DNA of 50,012 nt from Chloroflexota bacterium (GTDB lineage: Bacteria > Chloroflexota > Dehalococcoidia > DSTF01 > RBG-16-68-14). The notes beneath the pieces were generated by a model. The model was not told the DNA's origin and made no database searches. It was given only the letters and a program-made list of their open reading frames with translations. The first letter of the stretch is position 1. Each line of letters starts with the position of its first letter. A program made the translations under genes and the position numbers. Where the stretch lies: NCBI GenBank assembly GCA_029262675.1, contig JAJCYW010000013.1, positions 1 through 50,012 on the forward strand, given 5' to 3'. Below are positions 42,105-50,012 of this stretch, piece by piece.

Positions 42105-42677
42105 ATAGCTCGAGAAGTTCGCAGGAACGAGCGAATCCGCGCTCGCGAAGTCCTCGTCGTCGGAGACGGCGGAGAGCGCCTTGGCGTGATGTCGTTACGC
42201 GATGCGATGGATGCCGCGCGTGAGCGCGGTCTCGACCTCGTCGAAGTCGCCTCCGGCTCCGTACCACCCGTCTGTCGCATGCTCGACTACGGGAAGTACA
42301 TGTACGACCAGGCGAAAAAGGAGAAGGGCTCCGCGAAACTGCACCATCGCGGCGAGTTGCGCGAAGTGCGGTTCAAGGTCAAGATCGGCCAGCACGACCT
42401 GGACATGAAGGTGCGGCGCGCGGAGGGTTTCCTGAAGGAAGGCGACAAGGTAAAGCTCTCCGTCATGTTCCGGGGCAGAGAGAACGCCCATCCGGAGATC
42501 GGCCGGACGCTCCTGCAGGACGTGCAGAAGCAGTTGGAGAGCATTTCGACAGTCGAGAAGCCGCCGACGATGGAAGGCCGCTTCATGAACATGATCCTGG
42601 GGCCGGTGAGCGCCCGTGAGCGCGCCCAACAAAAGACACCGTCAGAGGACGAAGCACAAGTTACTAAAGCAGGATAA
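42105..42677 (+). CDS. infC: Translation initiation factor IF-3, apparent AUA start
   Basis: 190 aa if read from the ATA at 42105-42107. The frame has a stop at 42093, and between the two stand only GGT, GCA and GGC. The first residues IAREVRNERIRAREVLVVGDGGERLGVM match the conserved IF-3 N-terminus, so a start at the first ATG (42186) would remove essential sequence. AGGGTG lies 5 bases before the ATA. IF-3 is known to start at rare codons (AUU, AUC, AUA) as an autoregulatory device. The C-terminal domain contains LREVRFKVKIGQHDLDMKVRRAEGFL (split: KVKIGQHDLDMKVRRAEGFL) and the FRGRENAHPE motif. Confidence 0.92.
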   Translation: MAREVRRNERIRAREVLVVGDGGERLGVMSLRDAMDAARERGLDLVEVASGSVPPVCRMLDYGKYMYDQAKKEKGSAKLHHRGELREVRFKVKIGQHDLDMKVRRAEGFLKEGDKVKLSVMFRGRENAHPEIGRTLLQDVQKQLESISTVEKPPTMEGRFMNMILGPVSARERAQQKTPSEDEAQVTKAG

Positions 42678-42681
42678 CGGC

Positions 42682-42882
42682 ATGCCGAAGCAGAAGACAC
42701 ACAAGGGAGCGCGCGCCCGGCTGGGCATCAGCGGCACAGGCAAGATCATGCGTCGCAAGAGCCACGTCAACAACTTCCGCCGCAAGAAGCACCGGCGCAC
42801 CAAGGGCCTCTTTGACGAGATGATAGAAGTGCATCCCTCCGTGCGCCGCCGTATGCGAAGGCTGCTCCCCTACGGGCGCTAA
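42682..42882 (+). CDS. rpmI: Ribosomal protein bL35
   Basis: 66 aa, start MPKQKTHKGARARLGISGTGK, very basic, with the family's RRKSHVNNFRRKKHRRTK segment. Starts 4 bp after infC. A longer frame upstream overlaps infC and is not real. The infC-rpmI-rplT order is conserved across bacteria. Confidence 0.97.
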   Translation: MPKQKTHKGARARLGISGTGKIMRRKSHVNNFRRKKHRRTKGLFDEMIEVHPSVRRRMRRLLPYGR

Positions 42883-42894
42883 GGAGCAACGTTC

Positions 42895-43251
42895 ATGAGC
42901 AGAGTAAAGCGGGGCGTCACCGCCCACCGCCGCCACAAGGCGATCTTGAAGATGGCCAAGGGCCACAAGGGCCTGCGCCATAAGATCTTTCGCCGCGCCA
43001 ACGAGTCGGTTCTGCACGCGCTGGACTACGCCTACCAGCACCGGCGCGACCGCAAGGGCCAGTTCCGCAGGCTCTGGATCATGCGAATCAACGCCGCCGC
43101 CCGCGAGCAGGGGCTCACCTACAGCCGGCTGATCAACGGTCTCGACAAGGCCGGCGTCGAGTTGGACCGCAAGGTGCTGGCCGACCTGGCCGTGCGCGAC
43201 CCGGTCGCGTTCACGTCCGTTGCGAACCAGGCCAAGGCCGCCCTGGCGTAG
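42895..43251 (+). CDS. rplT: Ribosomal protein bL20
   Basis: 118 aa. Starts [26 protein letters not shown] and includes [25 protein letters not shown] (seen as [20 protein letters not shown]). Long basic N-terminal helix and globular C-terminus. AAGGAG lies about 8 bases before the ATG. In several bacteria L20 also represses its own operon at the mRNA level; no clear target fold is evident here. Confidence 0.97.
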   Translation: MSRVKRGVTAHRRHKAILKMAKGHKGLRHKIFRRANESVLHALDYAYQHRRDRKGQFRRLWIMRINAAAREQGLTYSRLINGLDKAGVELDRKVLADLAVRDPVAFTSVANQAKAALA

Positions 43252-43291
43252 GCCTTCGCCTGGCTCTGCTTCTGCCCCTTCAGTCGCCCTC

Positions 43292-43321
43292 TTGATCCCC
43301 GATGGCCAGACGTGGTTTAAT
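43292..43321 (+). promoter_or_regulatory. Possible promoter of the second PAP2 gene
   Basis: TTGATC (43292-43297), 18-bp spacer, TTTAAT (43316-43321), 47 bp before the GTG at 43368. Confidence 0.35.
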
Positions 43322-43367
43322 CTACGTTAGATAGGTTAGTAACACGCGTTATCAGAGAGGGAGCCTC

Positions 43368-44168
43368 GTGGCGCTAGCCGGAACCCCGCCCGAGCCGAAA
43401 TCTCTTAGCAGTGGCTGGGCGCAGCACCTGTCTCGCATCCCCTTGCCTCGCGGCCATCTCTCCCGCTTCGCTTTCGAGATCATCCTGATCGGCATCGCCT
43501 ACGTGTCTTACCAGTTGGTGCGCGGCATCGTCGAGGGCAAGGTCGACACCGCGTTCAGCAACGCCAACGGGTTGGTCGAGGTTGAGAGGTCGCTCGGCAT
43601 CTTCTGGGAGGTGCAGCTACAGGGCCTCATCATCGGCAACAGCTTCCTGATCGATCTCTTCAACTGGATCTACATCTGGGGCCACCTGCCGGTCGTCGGC
43701 GCGCTGGCGATCTGGATCTACCTATTCCGGCGCGGCGTTTTCGCGCGCTACCGAAACGCCTTCTTGATCTCCGGGGCTATCGGCCTGGTCTTCTTTGTCA
43801 CGCTGCCGATGGCGCCGCCTCGATTCCTGCCTGGTGCCGGATTCATCGACACGATTACCGTCTACGACAAGGTCTATCACGCGTTGCAGCACCCGGCCTT
43901 CGTTAACGAGTACGCCGCGATGCCTAGCCTGCACCTTGGCTGGAACCTGCTCGTCGGTCTCGCGGTCTTTGAGACCACCAAGGTCTGGTGGGCGCGCGCG
44001 TTTGGCCTGCTGCTGCCGGTGCCGATGCTGGCCAGCATCATCTTCACCGGTAACCACTACTTCCTTGACGCGATAGCCGGTGTGCTCGTGGCGCTGGCGG
44101 CGCTCTGGCTGGCCGGCCAGCTCAACCGGCGCTTCGCCGGCACGCGCATCCACGCCGTACTGGTCTAG
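43368..44168 (+). CDS. PAP2-family phosphatase, inositol-phosphotransferase-like
   Basis: 266 aa, GTG start with GAGGGAG upstream, about six membrane helices. PAP2 motifs appear in the divergent form of the inositol phosphorylceramide synthase-like group: PMAPPRFLPGAGF, AAMPSLHLGWNL (SLH in place of SGH) and TGNHYFLDAIAGVLVAL (H-x3-D). The enzyme probably transfers or removes phosphate head groups from membrane lipids. Its TAG shares the CTAG tetranucleotide with the stop of the converging GDPD gene (44165-44168). Confidence 0.85.
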   Translation: MALAGTPPEPKSLSSGWAQHLSRIPLPRGHLSRFAFEIILIGIAYVSYQLVRGIVEGKVDTAFSNANGLVEVERSLGIFWEVQLQGLIIGNSFLIDLFNWIYIWGHLPVVGALAIWIYLFRRGVFARYRNAFLISGAIGLVFFVTLPMAPPRFLPGAGFIDTITVYDKVYHALQHPAFVNEYAAMPSLHLGWNLLVGLAVFETTKVWWARAFGLLLPVPMLASIIFTGNHYFLDAIAGVLVALAALWLAGQLNRRFAGTRIHAVLV

Positions 44169-44836
44169 GCCAACTCGCCGTTCCGTATCGCTGTTAGCAG
44201 GGCCAGGTTCTTGGTCGTAATGCCGGTTGCGCCGTAGCCGAGCACACGTCGGGCATCTGCCTCGGTCTCGACGGCCCACGTCGTCATCAGCCTCACGCCG
44301 CTCGACTTCAGTTCTTCGGTAACGGCAGCGCTTAACATCCGGCTGTGGATCGAGACGGCCGCGATCTCGCCTTTGCCAAGGCGGGGCCGCAGCAGCTCCA
44401 TCCGCTCCGGGTTACTGATGGTGTAGAAGAGCGGCGCCTGCGGCAACGCGTCCGCCAGCTCGTCCAGGAATTCCCATCCGGGCGAGCTAAAGGCGACGAT
44501 CTCCTCCGCGCCGGCCTCGGCGATGACGCCGGCCATGGCCGCGGGCAGGCCGGGCTCGCGGCCCTTCAGATCGATGAAGAGCCTGCCGCCGCCCTTCGCA
44601 GCCAGCAGCACGTCACGGAGCTGCAGCCGGGGACGCCAGCCGGGGAACAGCTTCCAACCGTCGTAGAGCAGGGGCAAGGGCCAGAGCGACTTCTCGTGAC
44701 GCACCTCAAGCCGGCCGTGGTGCAGCCAGACGTCAGCCTCGGCATAGTCGCCGCCGGCGGCGAATGCGTCCGCCAGCTTGTCGAGGTGGTTGGCGGCCCG
44801 GTGGCCGATGAGCAGCGGCCGTGCGCCGTCCGCCAT
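44165..44836 (-). CDS. Glycerophosphodiester phosphodiesterase
   Basis: 223 aa. GDPD TIM barrel: IGHRAANHLDKLADAFAAGGDYAEADVWLHHGRLEVRHEKS (split: GHRAANH, EADVWLHHG, VRHE), then LFIDLKG, AFSSPGWEFL and a C-terminal TTWAVETEADARRVLGYGATGITT. The catalytic His pair and the Glu/Asp metal ligands are present. Cleaves glycerophosphodiesters to glycerol 3-phosphate and an alcohol. No signal peptide, so cytoplasmic. Starts 1 bp after pheT and is probably co-transcribed with pheST. Confidence 0.88.
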   Translation of the reverse strand: MADGARPLLIGHRAANHLDKLADAFAAGGDYAEADVWLHHGRLEVRHEKSLWPLPLLYDGWKLFPGWRPRLQLRDVLLAAKGGGRLFIDLKGREPGLPAAMAGVIAEAGAEEIVAFSSPGWEFLDELADALPQAPLFYTISNPERMELLRPRLGKGEIAAVSIHSRMLSAAVTEELKSSGVRLMTTWAVETEADARRVLGYGATGITTKNLALLTAIRNGELA

Positions 44837-44837
44837 G

Positions 44838-47270
44838 CTAGGCGCGCAGCTCTGCGGAGAACTCCTTCGCGAGCCGCTTCAGGAGCGAGTCCTGCGCCTT
44901 AGCGACCTCTTCTAACGTCAGCGTCCGGTCGGGCGCCTGGTAGGTCACCGAGAGCGCCAGCGACTTCTTGCCGTCGGCGATCCCCTCGCCCTCGTAGACG
45001 TCGAAGATCCGCGCGGCACGCACCAGCTTGTGCTGCTCGATTGCCGAGCGTACTTGGTCGGCGGGCAGGTCGCGATCGACGACGAGGGCCAGGTCCTGCA
45101 CGACAGGCGGATAACGAAAGTCCGACTCGTAGACGCGGTCGCCGGCGGCGACCTCCAGCAACTCGTCGACGACGAGTTCGAACACGTAGACATCCTGATC
45201 GATATCGAACTGGGCGGCGACAGCCGGATGTACCTGCCCGATGACGCCGACATCGCGGCCGTCCACGGAGACGGCGCCCGTCCGGCCCGGCAGCAGCGCG
45301 AACCGTTCGGCCTGCGACAGCGCCGGGGTCAGGCCGACGGCCGCCAGCGCCGCGTCGACGTAGCCCTTGGCGTCGAAGAAGTCGACGGCCTCGTCGGACG
45401 CACGGCCCCAGCGGTCCTCGCGTTGTCCGGTGACGACGCCCACGACGTGCTCGCGTTCGTCCGGCAACTCGCCTGCTTCCAGGCGCTCGCGCGGCGGGGG
45501 CAGGTAGACGCGGGCCGCCTCGAACAGCGCCAGCTCGCCGTCGTGGCGGCGCAGGTTCGCCGCTGCGGTCCTGAGCACGCTCGCCCAGAGGGTCGGGCGC
45601 AGATATTCATACTCGGAGCTGACCGTGTGGGCCACTTTCAGAGGCGGCCGGGCGGCCATCTCGTCCTCCGGCAGCACACGCGCGAGCAGCTCCTGCGTGG
45701 TCAGTGAGTACGTGATCACTTCCTGCATCCCGGCGGCTGCGCAGGCGTCGCGCAAGCTCTCACGCAGATTGCGCAGCGGCTGGGCGGCGACCGACGGCAG
45801 CGCGCCGCTCAGGTTTGTCGTCGGGATCTGATCGTAGCCGATGACGCGGGCCACTTCTTCCGCCAGATCGTCCGAGATGCGGACGTCCGTACGCCAGTAC
45901 GGCACGCGCACCTCGTAGAGTTCGGGCGGCGACCAGCGGACGGAGAACCCCAGCGACGTTAGCGCGGCGCGCACCTTCGATGTTGGCAGGTCGATGCCGA
46001 GCACCTGCTCTAGTCTGCGGCGCGTCAGGTCGATGCGGACCTCCTCCGCAGGCGCGGGGTAGCTGTCGACGTAGCCGTGGAGTGCGCGGCCGCCGGCCAG
46101 CTCGACGAGCAGCTTCGTGGCGCGCTGGGCGGCGATCACCGCCAGCTCCGGGCTGAGGCCCTTCTCGAACCGCGCGGAAGCCTCCGTCCGCGAGCGCAGG
46201 GCGGCCGCCGTGCGGCGAATGCAGCCAGGGTGGAACGTCGCGGATTCCAGAAGGATCGTCGTCGTCTGCTCCGTGATTTCTGAATCCGCACCGCCCATCA
46301 CGCCGGCCAGCGCTACCGGCTTCTTCGCGTCGGCGATGACGAGCATATCCTTTGTTAGCGTGCGCTCCTCGCCATCGAGCGTCGTCAGCTTTTCGCCTTC
46401 GCGGGCGCGGCGGACGACGATCTTGGCGTCCTGGACCGCACTGAAGTCGAAGGCGTGCAGCGGCTGACCCAGCTCCATCATCACGTAGTTCGTAATATCG
46501 ACGACGTTGTTTATCGGCCGCATGCCGCCGGCCGTCACGCGCTCCTGCAGCCACTGCGGTGACGGCCCGAGCGTAACTCCTTCGACGACTGTCGCAACGT
46601 AGCGAGAGCAAAGGTCGGGGTCGGCGATCTCCACGGCGACCACCGCAGGAACGTTTTCGTCCGCCTGGTCGTCGTAGGTGTGCTGCGGCTCACGGACCGT
46701 TGCGCCCGTGAGCGCAGCCACCTCGCGCGCGATACCGAGCATCGACATCCAGTCGGGACGGTTGGGCGTCAGGTCGAGGTCGAGGACCGCGTCGCCGAGG
46801 TAGGTGGAGAGAGCGGTACCCACCGGAGCGTCGGCGGCCAGCACGAGGATCCCCTCATGGTCGCTGGAAAGGCCGAGCTCCTTGCCCGAACAGACCATGC
46901 CTGCGGACTCCACGCCGCGGATCTTGGCAGGCTTCAGTACTGCCCGTTCGCCGCTGCGACCGTCGATCAGCTTCGCGCCGGCGCGTGCGAACGCGATCCG
47001 CTGGCCGGCCTCGACGTTAGGCGCGCCGCAGACGACGGTCTGGGGCTCCGTCCCGCCGTGGTCGACGGTCGCGAGCACGAGGCGGTCGGCGTCAGGGTGC
47101 GGCTGGACGTCGAGTACGTTGCCGACGGTGATTAGCTCGGAGTCCCAATCGCCGCCGATGTTTTCGATGGCGGCCGACTCCATGCCGGCCATCGTCAGCT
47201 TGTGCGCGAGCTCCTCCGGGGAGAGCGTGACGTCGACGTAATCGGCCAGCCACTTGAGAGAGACACGCAT
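44838..47270 (-). CDS. pheT: Phenylalanyl-tRNA synthetase beta subunit
   Basis: 810 aa, full length. N-terminal EMAP-like tRNA-binding domain (about 40-150: VGNVLDVQPHPDADRLVLATVD). B3/B4 editing domain (about 210-385; RPINNVVDITNYVMMELGQPLHAFD seen as NNVVDITNYVMMELGQPLH). B5 domain (IDLTRRRLEQVLGIDLP), a catalytic-like core, and a C-terminal ferredoxin-like anticodon-binding domain (YPPVVQDLALVVDRDLPAD). Forms the alpha2-beta2 enzyme with PheS. The gene starts 3 bp after pheS. Confidence 0.97.
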   Translation of the reverse strand: MRVSLKWLADYVDVTLSPEELAHKLTMAGMESAAIENIGGDWDSELITVGNVLDVQPHPDADRLVLATVDHGGTEPQTVVCGAPNVEAGQRIAFARAGAKLIDGRSGERAVLKPAKIRGVESAGMVCSGKELGLSSDHEGILVLAADAPVGTALSTYLGDAVLDLDLTPNRPDWMSMLGIAREVAALTGATVREPQHTYDDQADENVPAVVAVEIADPDLCSRYVATVVEGVTLGPSPQWLQERVTAGGMRPINNVVDITNYVMMELGQPLHAFDFSAVQDAKIVVRRAREGEKLTTLDGEERTLTKDMLVIADAKKPVALAGVMGGADSEITEQTTTILLESATFHPGCIRRTAAALRSRTEASARFEKGLSPELAVIAAQRATKLLVELAGGRALHGYVDSYPAPAEEVRIDLTRRRLEQVLGIDLPTSKVRAALTSLGFSVRWSPPELYEVRVPYWRTDVRISDDLAEEVARVIGYDQIPTTNLSGALPSVAAQPLRNLRESLRDACAAAGMQEVITYSLTTQELLARVLPEDEMAARPPLKVAHTVSSEYEYLRPTLWASVLRTAAANLRRHDGELALFEAARVYLPPPRERLEAGELPDEREHVVGVVTGQREDRWGRASDEAVDFFDAKGYVDAALAAVGLTPALSQAERFALLPGRTGAVSVDGRDVGVIGQVHPAVAAQFDIDQDVYVFELVVDELLEVAAGDRVYESDFRYPPVVQDLALVVDRDLPADQVRSAIEQHKLVRAARIFDVYEGEGIADGKKSLALSVTYQAPDRTLTLEEVAKAQDSLLKRLAKEFSAELRA

Positions 47271-47273
47271 CTG

Positions 47274-48332
47274 TTAGAACTGCTCCAGAAAACGCAGATC
47301 GTTCTGATAGAAGCTGCGGATGTCTTCGATGCCGTTGCGCAGCAGGCAGACGCGCTCCGCGCCGATGCCGGCCGCGAAGCCGGTGACGCGCTCCGCGTCG
47401 TAGCCCATGTTGGTGAGGATCTGCGGGTGCACCATGCCGGCGCCCATGATCTCTATCCAGCCCTCGTTGTGGCACATGCGGCAGCCCTCGCCGCCGCAGA
47501 GAAAGCAATCGATGGACATATCGACGCCCGGCTCGACGTAGGGGAAGTAGTCGCAGCGGAAGCGCACCTTTCGCTCCTGGCCGAACATCCGCTTGGCGAA
47601 CTCGAACAGCGTGCCCTTGAGGTCGGCGAGGCTGATGCCCTCGTCGACGGCGAGCAGCTCGATCTGGGTGATCATCCACTCGTGCGTCGGGTCGGTGGCC
47701 TCGTTGCGGTAGCACCTGCCCGGCACGACGACGCGGATGGGCGGCTGGTGCTGCTCCATGAAGCGCACCTGGTTCGGCGAGGTGTGCGTGCGCAGCATGA
47801 ACGGGTACGCGCCGTCGCGCTGGTAGTCGATGTAGAGCGTGTCCTGCATATCGCGCGCGGGGTGATCGGGCGCGATCAACAGCGCGCCGAAGTTGTAGTA
47901 GTCGGTCTCGACTTCCGGCCCCTCGGTGACGGCGAAGCCCATCGAGACGAAGATGTCCGTCATCTCGCGCAGCGTCTGCGTGATCGGATGCAGGCGGCCG
48001 ACGCGCTTCGTCCGGCCGGGCAGCGTCACATCGACCTGCCCCCCGGCGACGGTCGCCGCCAGCCGCTCGCCTGCCAGGCTCAGCCGCCGCGACTCGAGCG
48101 CGGCCTCCAGTTCCGTCTTGAGCGCGTTGGCTTCCGCGCCGATGCGCCTGCGCTCTTCGATGGGCAGGCCGGCCAACTGCCGCAGCACCGACGTCAGCAC
48201 GCCCTTGCGTCCGAGCTGGGCCACGCGCCACGATTCGAGCGCGGCTTCGTCGTCGGCGGCGGCCAGCCCCGCGCGCGCCGTAGCGGCGATAGCTTCGATA
48301 TCTACTTCTGTGCCTGTCTGCTGGTCTGCCAT
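47274..48332 (-). CDS. pheS: Phenylalanyl-tRNA synthetase alpha subunit
   Basis: 352 aa from the ATG at 48330-48332; an in-frame start at 48353 lies inside the predicted promoter. N-terminal coiled coil (about 5-90), then the class II core: LPGRTKRVGRLHPITQTLREM, ARDMQDTLYID, LRTHTSPNQVRFM, motif 2 VVVPGRCYRNEATDPTHEWM, and a C-terminal segment with a Cys cluster (CFLCGGEGCRMCHNEGW) ending in motif 3 AERVCLLRNGI. It activates phenylalanine. No T-box is seen, unlike thrS. Confidence 0.96.
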   Translation of the reverse strand: MADQQTGTEVDIEAIAATARAGLAAADDEAALESWRVAQLGRKGVLTSVLRQLAGLPIEERRRIGAEANALKTELEAALESRRLSLAGERLAATVAGGQVDVTLPGRTKRVGRLHPITQTLREMTDIFVSMGFAVTEGPEVETDYYNFGALLIAPDHPARDMQDTLYIDYQRDGAYPFMLRTHTSPNQVRFMEQHQPPIRVVVPGRCYRNEATDPTHEWMITQIELLAVDEGISLADLKGTLFEFAKRMFGQERKVRFRCDYFPYVEPGVDMSIDCFLCGGEGCRMCHNEGWIEIMGAGMVHPQILTNMGYDAERVTGFAAGIGAERVCLLRNGIEDIRSFYQNDLRFLEQF

Positions 48333-48342
48333 AGGCCCCCGC

Positions 48343-48372
48343 ATTATCGCCACAGGCTGCTGGCACGGTCAA
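48343..48372 (-). promoter_or_regulatory. Promoter of pheS-pheT
   Basis: Minus strand: -35 TTGACC (48367-48372), 18-bp spacer, -10 GATAAT (48343-48348). Transcription would begin about 4 nt before the ATG at 48332, so the mRNA may be leaderless. Confidence 0.55.
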
Positions 48373-48395
48373 ACGTGGGCGGCAAGCGCCGACTC

Positions 48396-48423
48396 TTGAC
48401 AATCGCAGAGCCCATGGTACGAT
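48396..48423 (+). promoter_or_regulatory. Promoter of the FG-GAP gene
   Basis: -35 TTGACA (48396-48401), 16-bp spacer, -10 TACGAT (48418-48423). It gives a leader of about 80 nt to the GTG at 48509. It is divergent from the pheS promoter. Confidence 0.5.
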
Positions 48424-48508
48424 CGCGTTGACTGGTGGCCCTTCTGGGCCAAGCATCTCGCCACGCAACGCCCCGCCACGCCTGGCGGTTTTGAGGGGAG
48501 CGATAGCT

Positions 48509-49960
48509 GTGTCTTTAGTGACGGCGGCCCACCCGCTGCGTATCGTGCTGGCGTTCGGTGTCTTCGCTCTTGCCGCGCTCACGCTGCCGGACAGCACTGA
48601 GGCGGCAACCTTCACCGAAGTCCAAAAGATTCTTGCAGCGGATGCACAAGGTGGTGACATTTTCGGCAACAGCGTGGCGGTAAGCGGCAACTTCACTATC
48701 GTCGGTGCGGCGGGCAATGGAGACGGAGGGTTACAAGCAGGAGCCGCATACATCTTCCAACGCCAGAGTGGAAGCCCAGGAGACTGGGGTCAGGCAGTGA
48801 GGCTCACGGCACCCATCCCCGAAGTAGGCGATCGTTTCGGACGTTTCGTGGCTATCAGCGGCGATGTCGCGATTACTAGCGTGAGTAGGAACCCCGGCGA
48901 GGTGTACGTTTTCGAGCGAAATCAAGGCGGCCCCGACAACTGGGGCCAAGTTACTGCACTAACGGCATCCGACGGCACGGCAGGTGGTGAGTTCGGGCGA
49001 AGCGTGGCGGTCGACGGCGATACGATCGTCGTAGGCGACATTTGGGATGACGAACGTGGCAAGAACGCAGGCGCCGCGTACGTCTTCCAACGAGATCAAG
49101 GCGGGCTGCAGAACTGGGGAGAGGTCGCGAAGTTGACGCCCACCGATGCGGCCTCCGGGGACTGGTTCGGCGAAAGCGTCGCCATCGACGGTGACACGCT
49201 CGTGGTCGGCGCTCTCTTCGATGATGGGTCACAGATCGATGACACTGGTTCGGCATACGTCTTCCAGCGGGATCACGGCGGTGCCGGCAGCTGGGGGCAA
49301 CTGCAAAAACTGACCGTTCCGGCTGCACAGTTTGAAGACTTCTTTGGTTCGCGGACCGCGATTGATGGTGACATAGCGATTGTCGGGGCTCCTCTAGACG
49401 ATAGTCGCGGAGCCGACGCCGGGGCCGTGTATCTATTCCAGCGCGATCACGGTGGTCCAGACAATTGGGGTGAACTAACGAAGCTAACCGCCTCCAATGC
49501 CCAAGAATACGACGAATTCGGAATCAGCCTCACTGTAGCTGGCGACACCATCGCAATCGGGGCCAGTAGATCAAACGTCACCGGGGACCAAAGTGGAGCT
49601 GTCTACGTATTTCGACGTGACCGCGGAGGTCCGGGGAACTGGGGCGAAGACAAAAGACTCGTAGCATCTGATACCGCCGCTCACGATTCGTTCGGGTCTG
49701 GAGTCGGGATCAGCGGAGATACATTGCTCATCGGTGCACCCGGTCAGGATGACCTCGGTTCCGCATCCGGCGCCGTCTATGTCTTCCAATCGCCCAAGCC
49801 CGTCGGCGGCGTCTCGCTTGACTCCGGTTTGCGGCCGCTGGCGGCAGACGCGGCGCACTCTACTGGCGCGCCGTGGGCTGCCGTGGCCGCGGTTGTGGCA
49901 GCGGCGGGCCTGCTCGCCGCTGGCAGCGCGGCGTGGTACGCGCGGCGATGGCGCGCCTAG
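48509..49960 (+). CDS. FG-GAP repeat surface protein with C-terminal membrane anchor
   Basis: 483 aa from the GTG at 48509, preceded by GAGGGGAG; an upstream TTG at 48428 lies at the promoter. Signal peptide (RIVLAFGVFALAALTLP...EAA). Seven repeats of about 55-60 residues each begin FGxSVAVDGDTIVVGA and end AYVFQRDxGGxxNWG...LTA. These are FG-GAP units that build a seven-bladed beta-propeller, as in integrin alpha chains. The tail has a membrane helix (AAVAAVVAAAGLLAAGSAA) followed by RRWR, so the propeller is displayed outside and anchored. Ligand unknown; adhesion or extracellular binding is likely. The repeats are unusually regular. Confidence 0.88.
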   Translation: MSLVTAAHPLRIVLAFGVFALAALTLPDSTEAATFTEVQKILAADAQGGDIFGNSVAVSGNFTIVGAAGNGDGGLQAGAAYIFQRQSGSPGDWGQAVRLTAPIPEVGDRFGRFVAISGDVAITSVSRNPGEVYVFERNQGGPDNWGQVTALTASDGTAGGEFGRSVAVDGDTIVVGDIWDDERGKNAGAAYVFQRDQGGLQNWGEVAKLTPTDAASGDWFGESVAIDGDTLVVGALFDDGSQIDDTGSAYVFQRDHGGAGSWGQLQKLTVPAAQFEDFFGSRTAIDGDIAIVGAPLDDSRGADAGAVYLFQRDHGGPDNWGELTKLTASNAQEYDEFGISLTVAGDTIAIGASRSNVTGDQSGAVYVFRRDRGGPGNWGEDKRLVASDTAAHDSFGSGVGISGDTLLIGAPGQDDLGSASGAVYVFQSPKPVGGVSLDSGLRPLAADAAHSTGAPWAAVAAVVAAAGLLAAGSAAWYARRWRA

Positions 49961-50012
49961 ACGCAGCCTCTCCCCTACCCGCGCTCCGCTAGCTGCGCGA
50001 AGGCCGCGCCCG
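49961..50012. other. Window end, no feature seen
   Basis: 52 bp after the FG-GAP stop without a recognisable gene or terminator. Confidence 0.4.

Noticed and set aside
48333..48353. Upstream start of PheS
   Set aside because: It lies within the predicted -10 region and adds residues not seen in the family.
47092..48753. Long minus-strand frame across pheS and pheT
   Set aside because: Shadow of pheS in another frame; Arg-rich translation with no recognisable motif.

Overview
The window is high-GC bacterial chromosome that fits Chloroflexota, probably near Dehalococcoidia. This is inferred from gene content and order, because there is no rRNA. The indications are an LLM-class F420-type oxidoreductase, a DrrAB transporter, an R3H-domain ATPase next to tmk, a dnaJ-hspR-Clp heat-shock cluster, and a T-box on thrS.

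Layout. Positions 1-4200 are the right part of an integrated phage- or plasmid-like element, all on the minus strand: a D5/P4-type primase-helicase, a tiny Com-like zinc-ribbon protein, a small helical protein, a ParB-methyltransferase fusion and a RAMA-like/zinc-finger protein. It abuts a decapitated comM, and the 3' end of comM is present twice (4628-4784). From 4771 to 9137 lie cvpA, a PAP2 phosphatase, a P-loop kinase, nadC and nadB. From 9205 to 14785 is the heat-shock region: hsp20 and dnaJ diverge from one promoter hub, followed by hspR, an inserted PD-(D/E)XK-like gene, and a ClpC-type ATPase. From 14896 to 21099 lie an HNH nuclease, a two-gene secreted/lipoprotein island bounded by a stray fpg 3' end, then fpg, pheA, two TrkA-type proteins and uspA. 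From 21218 to 26852 lie pdxS-pdxT, a GNAT-like protein, the R3H ATPase, tmk and an SGNH lipoprotein. From 26892 to 34754 lie a membrane protein, the LLM oxidoreductase, drrAB, lepA and an orphan oppDF pair. From 34818 to 37558 lie tRNA-Leu, tRNA-Lys, tRNA-Val and T-box-controlled thrS. From 37618 to 41988 lie a HIT protein, a cation/proton antiporter with a PII-like partner, accC and a biotin carrier protein. From 42028 to 49960 lie infC-rpmI-rplT, a second PAP2, a GDPD, pheS-pheT and an FG-GAP surface protein.

The main theme for a second look is gene-end duplication beside inserted cargo. The comM 3' end, the clpC 5' end and the fpg 3' end each have a diverged extra copy next to foreign-looking genes. 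In comM every coding difference between the copies is synonymous, so these look like alleles from different lineages placed side by side, not recent tandem duplications. Other points are an infC that apparently starts at AUA, several promoters placed so close to start codons that the mRNAs would be leaderless or nearly so, a DnaJ with a single zinc centre, and a Shine-Dalgarno-sequestering hairpin on the element's methyltransferase. No CRISPR array or complete defence system is visible.
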